DNA of 64,000 nucleotides from Eleginops maclovinus (Eukaryota > Chordata > Actinopteri > Perciformes > Eleginopidae). Positions 24,505 to 37,026 of the stretch are shown one piece after another (within the stretch, counting starts at the first letter, position 1; every line of letters starts with the position of its first letter). The translations under genes were made by a program, and so were the position numbers. The stretch is from positions 15,423,244 through 15,487,243 of the forward strand of contig NC_086356.1 of NCBI RefSeq assembly GCF_036324505.1, written 5' to 3'. The notes beneath the pieces are model-generated. The model made no database searches and was not told the origin of the DNA. It saw only the letters and a list, made by a program, of their open reading frames with translations.

Positions 24505-25036
24505 TAAAGAACATTTTGGAGTTGCTTGAACTTACTTGAGCACTTTAATGTTAAGCTACTTTATACTTCTACTCCATTACAATTTGCTAGAAAAATATTT
24601 TACTTATTACTCCTCTAAATGTATTTGATAACATTTGTTACGAGTTCCTTTTGCAGGTTTACATTATTAATACAAAAATGAAATCAATAATACAGTATGA
24701 TGTACTATATGGATGGAGATATCTGGCATATAAAAAGTTATCACTGTTCCCTCATCCTTTACCAGCTGCACAATTAAAATTATAGACACAGGAATGCATC
24801 AATTTATAAACTCCAGTGATATTAATGTTATTCCAAAAAGGGCCACTTTGGATGAATACATTTTAGTTTTGGTACTTTAAGTATATGTTGCTGCTAGTAC
24901 TTTTATACTTTTACTTAGAACTTACATAAAAGTAATATTTTAAATTCAGGACTTTTAATTGTAACGGAGTATTTTTACAGTATTGTATTATTACTTTTAC
25001 TTAAGTATACATTGTGAGTACTTCATCCCCCACTGA
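24505..25036. repeat. Near full-length CAGTGGTGG-family hAT-like repeat
   Basis: Starts with the acttacttgagcacttta body text, passes ctactttatacttctactcc, then ggtactttaagtatatgttg and tacttttacttaagtata, and ends gagtacttcatcccccactg at 25018-25036, the inverse of the CAGTGGTGG end. It is about 530 bp. It sits between the divergent kmt5a and sbno1 promoters. Confidence 0.65.
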
Positions 25037-25489
25037 ATGCAATAATATATACATGTTTTTATCATAATTGTAATTGTTATTGTTATCATTAATCATTTTA
25101 GTGCTTCAATTGCTTCTATTTTAGTGCTGTAGTTGGGTTTGTGGATGCTTTTGGGAGATAAAGATTGTGGGGGAAGATGTGTTATTTTTATTTTTTATAT
25201 TTCTTGTATGTCTTTGGTTGTGGTGCTTATTTTACTGATTATGTGCATGTTATGTGTGATTGTCATCACGATCCAACAGGGGAGGGGGGAGAACACATAC
25301 ACATTTGGTTACAAGAAAATATTAAAGGATGAAAATGCAGATAATAAAAGTCGTATTTTGCTGGCGTGAAATAGGCATGGATGTGTAAAGAGAACTAAGT
25401 AAAATAAAAATAAGCAGAGGGTGGAAAACGAAAAAGGAAGAGAACAGCGAAGAAGAAAAAAAAACATATCGTCACTTCCTACGAAGATC

Positions 25490-25800
25490 TCGCGTGGTCA
25501 CGTGATGTTGCATTAGCTCGCTGACTCTGCTATGTTTGTCGTTTGTGCTAACGTTTTAGAAATGCTAACTTTCTTGCTTTTATCGGTTTATCGTGGCAAA
25601 GGGACGTCCCGCAGCTTTCCAGATATCCGTTTTTATCGACGGTGGGCGAGAAGTTTGACTGCGAAAACGGGCCTTCGCGTCACGTGACCAGCATGCGGCT
25701 GAGCGTTTGATAAAAAAAGATGGCGTGAGCGCGGCGGAGCGAAGAGGACAACAAACTGCCGAACCGGAGCGGCGAGAGAGAGCAGCCCTTCAACTGTCAA
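25490..25800 (+). promoter_or_regulatory. sbno1: sbno1 promoter and non-coding first exon
   Basis: A CpG-rich block carries two extended E-boxes, GTCACGTGAT (25497-25506) and GTCACGTGAC (25679-25688); the second is the perfect palindromic CLEAR/USF form. Next comes AAAAGATGGCGTGAGC (YY1/TISU-like, about 25716-25730). The exon ends with ACTGTCAA|GTAAGT, donor after 25800, and contains no main start codon; it splices to 27963. The exact transcription start is unknown. Confidence 0.7.
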
Positions 25801-27962
25801 GTAAGTGGATTTTAGCCTGGGGATTTGTTAGTTTTAACACTTAAGGCCCGGTTATTATAAACACAAACTTGTTGTGGCTTGGTAATTGTTATTACAGGAA
25901 GTATTGTAAATGTCAATTTTAAGGTGTACGTTTACTCCTCGTTGCTAATGTTAGCTTCGCCACAGCAATGACACCGTGTACATTATCACAACAATGCGAG
26001 GGGGCTGATGGCTGAACCCCGCCGCCTAGCCTTGTCTCGGTAGGGGGATAAGGTTGAGAAAAGACACACTCAAATGTAAGGTTTAGACGTTGTTTTGAAA
26101 ACCTATTGTTAGTGCTATATAAGCTGGCTAGCGTTATTTTATCAGCAACGTATCATGTTAGCGAAAACAAGCTAGCTTTGATTGCACCTTACCATCAACC
26201 TGTTTATTTAGTATTTCACCATTTGCCATCTACTTCTACTTGACAAATATGTTTAGAGTTATTTTCACAAAATGAATAAAACATACACTTCTATTTGAAC
26301 TTTGAATGCACACATAATGAAAATAGCTCAAGTTCACTGTGTAGTTATTCTTCCCCACGTTGTATTGCAACTGTGGAACAACAATTTCCCTTGGGGTACA
26401 TTAAGTTTTATCTTGCGAACTTGTTGCGTTATAATGTCAACAACTTGTTCTGTAACCTAAAACTATGACTGATTAACAGGTATGAAATGCGCATTATTAG
26501 TAATTGGTCACAGCGTGGATAACGTTAAAAGCTAACTGACATATGTCTCCGTGGTGACTGTTAATGACACAAAGCTATTTTCAAACTGTAGTTTCTTGTT
26601 GGGCATTAAGGTGTTTGTTCTCACTGTTGTGTCTCTGAAATGAATTTGAGACTGTCTTAGTACGTTAGCTCTCTGTTAGCACAGTTTAGCCGTGTCACCC
26701 TGCTTTACTCAGGCTAGTTTAACAAGCTAGCTGGTATGACAGCTAGTAAGGCAAAGGTTAGCATTAGTATGCTGAAATACATGAGTGTGTTGAAATACAG
26801 CAGTGTTCAAAAAGCATGGTCCCATCATACATCATATATGCCTGTTTTTATTAAAATGAGCAACCTGCGGAGCCAGCTAGGAGGTCGGGGGCGTTAGAGT
26901 CAGAGGGACCAGGAAGTTGTAGGCACTAAAGCACGGCATTGCAAACACGTGTCTTGTTTTGGGTCACTTTGGAACAAGTCTGACCTGGTGTGCAGACGCT
27001 GCAGTTAGAAATGGCAAACTCTCATTACAAATCATAGTTTTTCGGGATTTGGAGCGATTTTAGGTATCTCGATTCAGCGTTACGTTTTTAATATTAATAT
27101 CAGTGTGTCCTGCAGGACGAGATACGGCGAGGTGAACGTTTAAATAGATGTGTTATGCTTACGTTGAATTGAAATACCGTGTGTGTTATAGGCGAACTAT
27201 ACACGTTTGGTCTTTTAATACTAAAGGTATTATTTACCCTTTGTGTTTCATTGGGAAACTGGGCATTGCATTTTATATCGCATCCCGTGTTTCATCTCAT
27301 GCTGTATCACACATGTGGGTTCTAATATCCTTTTTGTTATTCTTAGTTCATGTGGTTTTTGAGGGGCACATTTCTGTTTGGATTTTGTTTTTGTAAGCAT
27401 TGCTTCACTTATAGCTATCCCACATTGAGTTTAAACTATTTATTAGTTTGATATTATGCTTGTGGTTGTTAGCCTCATCTGGTAACCTCTTGGGCAGGTA
27501 GACCTTTATTCTTAATATTTGTCTCTTCCATTGTTTTATTTACACACACCACTCCCTTTTTAATACACAATGACTCTCTTCATTTTCCATTTAGTCAATA
27601 CAGTTAGCAAGAAATTTTGTATGCAAAACTAAAATGTTGAACTCGCTAGTGTTGTTGTGTGCATGCATTATGCTGTGAAAATGTTAGAGTTCAGCAGAAC
27701 ATTTCTTGTGTTTTTATTTGTTTTTTACAAAATAATTTTTCTTCATCACCGGTTATAACCAAAAGCTGTAACTTTTCACAATTTAAGACGCTATAACCTG
27801 CACATGTTTGACTACCTTTCTTTGAATTCAATGTACATGTTTAATCGACTATCAAAATTGATTCCAGTGTGTTTTGTGTAGTGATTGAATCCACTAATTG
27901 TAAACCTTGTCCTCGTCTATAATTGTATCACTGTTATTAATAGATGTATTCTTGTCTTGTAG
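25801..27962 (+). other. sbno1 intron 1
   Basis: A 2.2-kb intron in the 5' UTR. CpG content stays fairly high to about 26050, then it is ordinary AT-rich sequence. No further exon is recognised. Confidence 0.7.
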
Positions 27963-30900
27963 ATGGATCCTGGACAGGATTTACTCCTTGCTGCCCTGAG
28001 TGAGAGTGGCATTTGTCCAAATGATTTTGGCCTATTTGATCTTGATTCTCAGGATGTTGCACAGCCCTCCACAACCCAGCAAGTAAGCTGGTCTTTGTTC
28101 CAATGGAGGAGAATTGATTTCTTCATGTTCTCACAACTGTATATGTTAATGTTCTGATTTTTGCTCCTCTTCCAGTCTATCTCCATCAGTGCCCTGGAGG
28201 GTATTGGGGGGACAGAGTCGGTGGATGTTATTCGAAATGATCCTCCAGTTCCAGTCCCGATTGTTACCATCAGGGTGAGATTACAGATCGACCACCTCCC
28301 TTAATTAATTATTGAAGAGAAATCTTAAATTGGAGCTGGAGTTTTGTTGTACAGTCATTTATTCTCTCTGCTCAATTTCTTCCACAGCACAAACCTCAGC
28401 CATCAACCACCACGTTTGTCTTAAATCAGCTGAATCAGTTGCCGTCACTAGGAGCTGCTGTGACCAAACAATCAGTAACAAATCCCATCAAACATACCAT
28501 AACTGTCACCAAAGTGGTCCATGTTAGTAATTCAGCTCTGCGAGGAACTTCAACCCTTTCCTCCACGAGTACTCCTTCTTCAGCGCCAACAGTAGTGCCT
28601 TCTAACAGAGATCAGGTACGTTTGTGGAAAACATGGAGACCATTCCAAGGCCGTAACAGCTTGGAGAAATGCATTTCTTTTGATTATTCTAATTATATAT
28701 ACATTATTTTTGTTGTTGTAGCAAATTCAGCTGAAAGACCTCCTCCGGACTGGCAATGTGAGGACCACTGGTCTTAAGGGGAACAGTTTGATGGAGCTTA
28801 TGAGACTGAAGCCTCCATCTAATATCGCTCCACCAGTAGCTTCAGCAACAGCAACAGGTCAATTAATGTTATTGTATTCATATGTACCAATAGGTGTTAT
28901 AACCCATTCCAAATTAATAACAAATTGCATCAGTTGTGATTTATAGTTCTAAAGAATTGTTTGTGTGACATCTGACCTATTTAAAAACTCTTCATGGTCC
29001 TCTTCGTTAAATTATTTTTGAGAAGTTCAAAGTTTTATTTGAAAATAATTGCACTATGGCTGGAACTCACTATTACTTTCATTATATAAGCTTATTATAT
29101 CTTGAACGTTTGGTCTGAAAATTATTAAAAAACATCGATTTAGATTTTAGATATCACGTTACTCAAAGGGAAGCATCAAACTCACATTTCTTAAGCCTGA
29201 ACAATGTGATGTTCTGTGTTTTATGCTTAAAACGCATACAGCTCTGGAAAAAGAGACGACATTTATCTTAAATCTTAGTCTCTACATGTACGGCAGCCAT
29301 TCCATTCCAGAGTCTGTTGAATTCCCACCCAGAAATGTTGTCAGTAGTTTATTGAATAAAATAAAAAAACGTTAATTTTACTCAAACCTATAATTTTACC
29401 TATAAATAGTAAAACCAGAGAAACTGATCATTTTTGCGGTGGGCTCTTATTTTTTTTCTTTCAGCTATAGTTCTCTGCAACACAAGCCAATTCAATCCTG
29501 TTGATCCAAATTGTTATGTTAAAAAAATAGTACTTGAATTGTTTTTTCTCTGTCGGTGTTTCAGCTGAAATGAACAATGGGATCAAGAAAGAAGTATTGG
29601 GTAAAGATTCTTCCAGGATATGGATGAATGAAGATGTTAAAATGCAGCCCTTCTCACATTCAATGGTAACTATTGTTATAATCATTGATAATTGTTGCAA
29701 AATGTGTTATGGTGTTAACATTATTGTTATGTCAATCTATGGGTAAAGAAAATCCCAGGGATGAAGGAAGAGGATGAGCCTGAGGAGGAAGAGGAGGACG
29801 AGTTGGGTCATGCGGAGACTTATGCAGAGTACATGCCAATGAAGTGTAAGTATTACTGTTGTGTGGAACTACAATGGCAGTATTATACTACAGAATACTT
29901 TGTAATATAATCTAGTTCAGCCCCAACACTCTATTCCACAAAAAAGACCACAAAGAAGAAGTATATGTTACAGTGAAGTAACTGCAGAATCAACCTTGCC
30001 AGTGGTGCTCAATCAGATAAAAAAAAAAACATACTGCTATTGTGATTTGCTCATCCACTAAACCATTCGGTTTGTCAATGCAGTAAAGATTGGCCAGCGG
30101 CATCCGGATCCTGTGGTGGAGACCAGCTCCCTGTCCAGTGTTAACCCTCCAGACGTGTGGTACAGACTGTCCATCTCAGAAGAAGTCATTGATCGTGGCT
30201 GCCTGTCTGCACTGCAGCTGGAGGCAATAACATATGCTGCTCAGGTAAGCTCAGGTTGTTAAATGTATAGACTATATAAACTATGATGGTTTTCATCAAT
30301 GCAGTAAAGCTCTATGATGATAACTTTTTTTTTTACTATGACACTAAATTTGAAAGTAACCTTTTGAAAGGAAAACTTGTGGAGTTTTAATTATTGATTT
30401 CTTGTCCCTGTGTACCAAAGCAACATGAGACATTCCTCCCCTGTGGTGATCGAGCTGCATATTTGATTGGAGATGGAGCAGGTGTGGGGAAAGGCCGGAC
30501 CATTGCAGGCATCATCCATGAGAATTACCTTTTGGGCAGAAAGAGATCACTTTGGTAAATATCCCAATCCTTTACATTATATTCAATACTGATTTAAAAA
30601 CTATCACCTTTTTAAAATAAATGCTTTGCCGACAGAATTAACCTCACTAATATTCTCCTCTTTTGTTCAGGTTCAGTGTCTCTAACGACTTGAAGTATGA
30701 TGCGGAAAGGGATTTAAAGGACATAGGGGCCAAAAACATCCAGGTTCACTCATTGAACAAGGTAAGATCATTTTACGATACACATATGAAAATGGTGATG
30801 AACAATGTAACAGGAAGGGAAAGTGTGTCCCTGATCACAACCAACTGTGACTCAAATACACGCATTATACTTTCAGTTCAAATATGGAAAAATCACCTCA

Positions 30901-33900
30901 AAACACAATGGCAGTGTGAAGAAAGGTGTGATATTCGCCACCTACTCCTCCTTGATCGGAGAGAGCCAATCGGGAGGGAAGTACAAGACCAGATTTCAAC
31001 AGCTTATCCACTGGTGTGGGGAGGACTTTGACGGAGTTGTATCCTCTCCATCAGCCATCAGTTGGTACCATAGATGTCACTTTTGTCTTTTTCATGAGAT
31101 TTAAAATGTAATTAACTTAACTGGAGCAAAGTGATTTATAATATATACTTTTATGCTCATATATAATAACTTTTCTTAACTAAATGTCTTAAGATTGTGT
31201 ATGACGAGTGTCACAAAGCCAAAAATGTATGTCCAGTTGGATCATCGAAACCTACAAAAACTGGTCTTGCAGTTTTGGAACTGCAGAACAAACTCCCCAA
31301 GGCTCGCGTTGTGTATGCCAGTGCTACAGGTTAGTAGATGTAATCACATTAAATGATCTCTTTGAAAGGGTTGGCTTTGTAAACTCAAATGGAGTTGGGG
31401 AAGCCTGTGCAAACGCTGTACGTTATGACAATGTATTGTTTTTCATTAGGTGCATCTGAACCCAGGAATATGGCCTATATGAATCGTCTCGGCATCTGGG
31501 GACTTAAAACACCTTTCAGAGAATTTAACAACTTCATCCAAGCTGTTGAGCGAAGGTAAGTTTCCTCTTTTCTTTAAGTGACTAAACAGCAATGGGCACT
31601 TCCCTGCCATGGGCTTGAAGGCTTGTGAGTGGAACGTGTGCTAACAAGTATGTGACACATTTTCTCTTTTCAATTTTAGAGGTGTGGGCGCCATGGAAAT
31701 AGTAGCCATGGACATGAAACTGAGGGGAATGTACATTGCAAGGCAATTGAGTTTTACAGGAGTGACCTTTAAGATCGAGGAGGTTCCCCTGACTCCACAA
31801 TACATCAAAATGTACAACAAATCTGTCAAGCTGGTAAGCAACACCAAATAAGTACAACAAACACATTTGTCACCTTGCTGTGATCTATTTTGTGTCGTTT
31901 ACAACTGGATCTATGCTTCTCCTAGTGGGTGCTTGCACGAGAGAAGTTCCAGGCGGCAGCCAACCTGATGGATGCAGAGCAGCGCATGAAGAAGTCCATG
32001 TGGGGCCAGTTCTGGTCTGCTCACCAGAGGTTCTTCAAATACCTCTGCATCGCCTCCAAAGTCCGCAGAGTGGTGCAGCTGGCTCGAGAGGAGGTCCAGA
32101 ATGGAAAGGTGAGACTAAACTTTAAATACAAACCGAACATGATCAGGCTGACAATTCTCCAAATCATCGGTACGGTTGGGTTTTATTAACTACATGAACA
32201 CCTTTTATAACAATGGTGGATTAACTTTAAAGTTATCACAGAAAATGGAATGAATAAAAAGATGTGCACGCACTTATGACAATTGACTTTGTTTATTATT
32301 AAACTTACAAATTGAACTGCAATCTAAGGCTTATTAGCAGCCATACTGAGAGTTCTGCTTCCTGAGGCGATGAGGGCTCAAATGTTTATAACCAATTGGG
32401 AAAAATCAAGTTATGGAAAATGTAATGTTTCTCTGGTCAGCACTGAAAAACTAGAGATTAATGCTTTGCTTTGTTTTCTGAGACTATTCATGTTGTGCTG
32501 CCTGCTCTAACATTATGTACATGTCCTCTGCAGTGCGTGGTGATCGGCCTTCAGTCCACGGGAGAAGCCAGAACACTTGAGGCCTTGGAGGAAGGAGGAG
32601 GAGAGCTCAATGACTTTGTGTCGACTGCAAAGTACGGACAGACTTAATATAAAAAAGAAAAAACAAGACAAATATCCTATGTGTGCTACTATAAATAATT
32701 GTTTTTTGTGTTGCTGTAGAGGTGTGCTGCAGTCCCTGGTTGAGAAGCACTTCCCAGCCCCTGACAGACAGAAGCTTTACACTCTGCTAGGTATCGACCT
32801 CTCAGCTAAGAAGACCCCCTCACCCATTGAGCCTGCAGCACAACCAGAACAGAAGGGCAAAAAACGGAAAGGTAAGAAAAAGCTAAAACTTCTCAGAAGA
32901 CTTCATGAAATCACAGATGGCTTTGTCCTAAAGATGCCTTGTGACATGACTCATTTACATTTATGATGATTATTTCTCCAGGTTCAGATGTAAAAAAGCA
33001 GCAGAAAAAGAAGCCTCGCAAGCATGGTGGCTTGTCAGGTACCAGCTCGGAGGAGAGCCAGTCAGAGGAGTCAGACAGAGAGTCTGGTAAAGAGAGTGAC
33101 GACAGCTTCAAATCTGTCAGCTCAGGGGACGAAGACGACGATTTCAACCCATTCAGAGACGAGTCAGATGACGACGATGAAGATGGTGAGACAGTTAAGG
33201 AGGTTGTGAAATATTTTTTTCTGTTCATCATTCAGTGCCAACAGGAAACATGTACGCCTTGCTTTGTTTTAGATCCATGGCTGATCAGAAAAGAACCAAA
33301 GAAAGGAAAGGAGAAGAAGAAGAAAAAGAGAAGCAAGAGCATTGACCCCGACTGCATTCAAAGTGCCTTGTTAGCCTCCGGGCTGGGGTCCACCAGGCCC
33401 GCTTTCACTGCCCCTGTTGCACCCCCCAGCACACCTGCCATTGGTAAGCACAATACCACATGGCAAAGCAGGATTACGAGACTCAAATTGAGCATTGTGG
33501 ATCATAAATGCCTTTTTTTTATCTGTTCTTTAGTCAAGGCAGAGAGTCAGGACAGCTGCCTAACAAGTGAAGATGCAGTGGACAATGCCCAGAAAATGAA
33601 GAGAGATCTGCTGGAACAACTGGATGAGTTAGCTGAGGATCTGCCTCCCAACACTCTGGACGAGCTCATAGATGAACTGGGAGGACCTGAGAACGTAGCT
33701 GAGGTAATGTTTCCATTCCTTTGTTTAATAAAGGTGTATCATTTGATTTGTGTCTTATATCGCTTGACGGTCTCTTTAACTTTCCTACAGATGACTGGCC
33801 GAAAAGGTCGTGTGGTCAGCAATGACGACGGCACCATCACCTATGAATCCCGCTCTGAGCTGGATGTCCCGGTGGAAATCCTCAATCTCACAGAGAAGCA

Positions 33901-36900
33901 ACGGTTCATGGATGGAGAGAAGGTAAAGGCAACATTCTTAAGAAACTGGGCACTAAACTGTAGCTCAGAACTTATTAGAAGTGTGGTGCTTAACGTCCTT
34001 GGGGGAATTGTTGTAATGTGCAATATTAATCTGAGGAAGATATTAGAATTGATGACCTCCAACCTAGTGATTTAATTAGCTTGTGGTTGATGTGGCTGCT
34101 CATTCCACATTTGTACGTGAAAAGTAATGTTCATTGTCTGTTTGTTTTCAACCAGAACATAGCCATCATCTCGGAAGCTGCTAGTTCTGGTATATCCCTG
34201 CAGGCCGATCGCCGAGTGAAGAACCAGCGGCGGAGAGTCCATATGACACTGGAGCTGCCGTGGAGCGCAGACAGAGCCATACAGCAGTTCGGTCAGTAGA
34301 TCGAAAACCTCACTGTGAAGGCACAACCAAACTTAGTGCCAGTTATTCCACACGTGGAATACCATTATCTCATTGTGCAAATGTGTTGTTTGGACACAGG
34401 GAGAACTCACAGGTCTAACCAGGTCACGGCTCCAGAATATGTCTTCCTTATCTCTGAGCTGGCAGGAGAGCAGAGATTTGCATCCATTGTTGCCAAAAGA
34501 CTAGAAAGCCTGGTAAGGACTTTTTGAATGAATAATAAAGAACATTAGCACTTAAAGGAAGTGTTAGATTTACATTAAATATGAACTGTATTTGTTAAAT
34601 CTTTGAAACAGGGTGCTCTCACTCACGGAGACAGAAGAGCAACAGAAACTCGAGACCTCAGCCGGTTTAATTTTGACAACAAAGTAAGCGCATCAAGCCT
34701 TTGCCTCAGACGTTTCATTGTTGTTTGTGTTTGCCAGTGACTCACTCATGTTTGTCCTTGCTACAGTATGGCAGAAATGCTCTGGAAATTGTGATGAAGT
34801 CTATCGTGAAGCTGGATTCTCCATTAGTTCCTCCACCAACTACTTTTAGAGGGGATTTCTTCAAAGGTACTTTGAGTTAAATGCAGTGAATGCATTTCCC
34901 TCAGTCAAAATATTCCTAACCAGTTTTGTTTTGGAAAACTGATGTGTAACTTTTTACTGTTTTTTGATCTATTGTCGTCAATAACAGTAATTTCTCCTGT
35001 AGAAATTCAAATTGGATTAATAGGTGTGGGCATCATAAATCTGGACGAACGATTTAGTGCAATGATACTGGACAAAGGTGACTTCATCATTTTTAAAATA
35101 AATGACATTTCAACAGTTTATATTGTTTGATATGAAGTGCAACGCTTGTACAGTATTGTGGACTTTCACGTGAATGTAATGTACATCCTTTGTATCTGCT
35201 ACAGATTACAACAACATGGGGAAGTTCCTGAACCGTATTTTGGGCATGGAGGTCCAGCAGCAGAATGCCTTGTTCCAATACTTTTCTGACACATTGGCAG
35301 CAGTTATTCAGGAAGCCAAGAAGAGTGGCAGATATGACATGGGCATTCTCGGTAAGGTGGCCACACTCTTAATTAACCGCTGTCACAAATACAGAAGCAA
35401 AACTGAGGCAGAAAGCATTCTAATATGTTCAATCATTTAAAGTGTTTTCCTCTGTGACAAAATCACTTGAGTCATACCGATCTTTCTGCCCTGAATATCA
35501 CAATTTCAGTGCCACCTTGTTTCTGAAAAGTATCAAATGTTGGTAAAAATAATTTGCTTCTGTCATCATATCAGATCTGGGCTCTGGTGATGAGAAGGTG
35601 AAGAAGATAGACTGCAAGAAATTCCTAACTCCAGGATACACCACAGCAGGACATGTGGAGCTGTACAACGTAAGTTCATATATTAATCTCAATATGCCCC
35701 TTTGCTCTTTTGGATATAGTTAGTTTGCAGTTACTTACCCTGGCTTTGTATTTATTTTCACAGGTAAGTGTGGAAAGGGGGATGTCATGGGAGGAAGCCA
35801 CACATGTCTGGGCAGATCAGAATGGAGGGGATGATGGCTTCTATGTTCAGGTATGAGAAGATTGAGAAAGGTTCTCACACATGCCTCATTTCCACAAGCT
35901 TTTGGTTAATATTACTTCAGCAGAGTGTCCCTGAGTTTTTGGTTTCATGTTGTTTTCAGATGAGGAACAACAAGAAAACAGCCATACTGGTCAAAGAGGT
36001 GAACCCCAAGAAGAGGCTCTTCCTGGTTTACAGGCCGAACACCGGCAGACAGGTCAAACTGGAGACGTACACTGACATCAAGAAGAAGTTTAAAAAGGTA
36101 AAACATTGTTTGTAGTAAAATTAATATGAAAATAAATCCCCAATGCTTTATGTGGTTAATCAAGACGGTTGTTTTTTCCTTTTTGCGACGTTAGGTTATG
36201 TCAGACGACGCCAAGCAGCACTGGACTGACCAGTATCTGTCGTCAGCAAAGATCTGCTCTCATGCATTTTGGTATGTGCACTTTAGATGTCTATTAAAGC
36301 TCAGGTCTGATCCTATTCTATATGTTTAACTTTGTTCTGCTTCTGGAGCCCCAAATGTGGATAATTGCCTTGCTGAAAAAGAATAGTCAACAAATGCAAG
36401 ATTTCTACTGCTGTTTCTAATGTTTGATTCAAACTACAATCAGTCAAACAATTCAATATTTGTCATGATGTCATAGGTCAACAAGTTAGGGAAGCAAAAA
36501 AAAGAAATGCTGGTTTTTCTTGTTGGGATTTGTTGAACCGTGAAAATATAGAATATAGACAGCTGTGATCATTCAACGTAGAAACCTGTTTCTACTTACA
36601 GGCGGGGTAACTGCAAGAAAGCCTCTGTGGGTCTTCTGTGTGAAGTTGGTCTCCGGTGTCGGACGTACTACGTTCTGTGTGGCTCTGTGCTCAGTGTGTG
36701 GAACGAGCTGGAGGAAGTGCTCACCCCGCTCAGTGGAACCAATGTGAAGGTGCAGATTGTCCGCCTCAGAACGGAAGATGGACAGAGAATAGTCGGTAAG
36801 TTGAAAGGCTGCTATTTTTAATTATTCTTTTAAGGAAAATGATAAGCTCATAGTTCATTGTTAACTATTTCTTTCTTTTACAGGTCTGATCATTCCAGTG

Positions 36901-37026
36901 AACTGCGTGGCTGCATTAATCAACAAGCTCTCAACATCGGACCAGAGCCAGCAGCTCGCCGTGCAGGAGCTGCAGAAACGGCAGCAGCTGCACCCCCAAA
37001 GTCTCAGTCATGCCCCCAACACATAG
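27963..37026 (+). CDS. sbno1: Strawberry notch homolog 1 (DExH helicase-like nuclear protein), 32 coding exons
   Basis: Exons: 27963-28082, 28176-28274, 28388-28615, 28722-28857, 29565-29665, 29749-29845, 30084-30244, 30421-30554, 30671-30761, 30877-31038, 31194-31329, 31450-31555, 31680-31833, 31926-32108, 32534-32631, 32720-32871, 32982-33185, 33273-33443, 33534-33703, 33791-33922, 34156-34291, 34400-34512, 34612-34683, 34767-34866, 35003-35077, 35205-35351, 35575-35669, 35764-35850, 35960-36097, 36195-36271, 36602-36795, 36884-37026. All phases agree; 1403 residues (human about 1393). Walker [12 protein letters not shown] is at about 331-341, DECH at 447-450, SATG near 485, GISLQADRR near 957 and FGRTHRSNQ near 990-998, so the helicase-like core is intact. 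A Ser/Asp/Glu-rich stretch (about 735-790) and a Lys run link the two lobes. The ATG is the first codon of its exon. The family is tied to Notch-pathway and chromatin regulation; its biochemical substrate is not settled. Confidence 0.96.

Noticed and set aside
32963..34075. 370-codon uninterrupted + frame
   Set aside because: It is sbno1 exons 32982-33185, 33273-33443, 33534-33703 and 33791-33922 joined through short introns that happen to lack stops; family alignment and splice sites show the introns.
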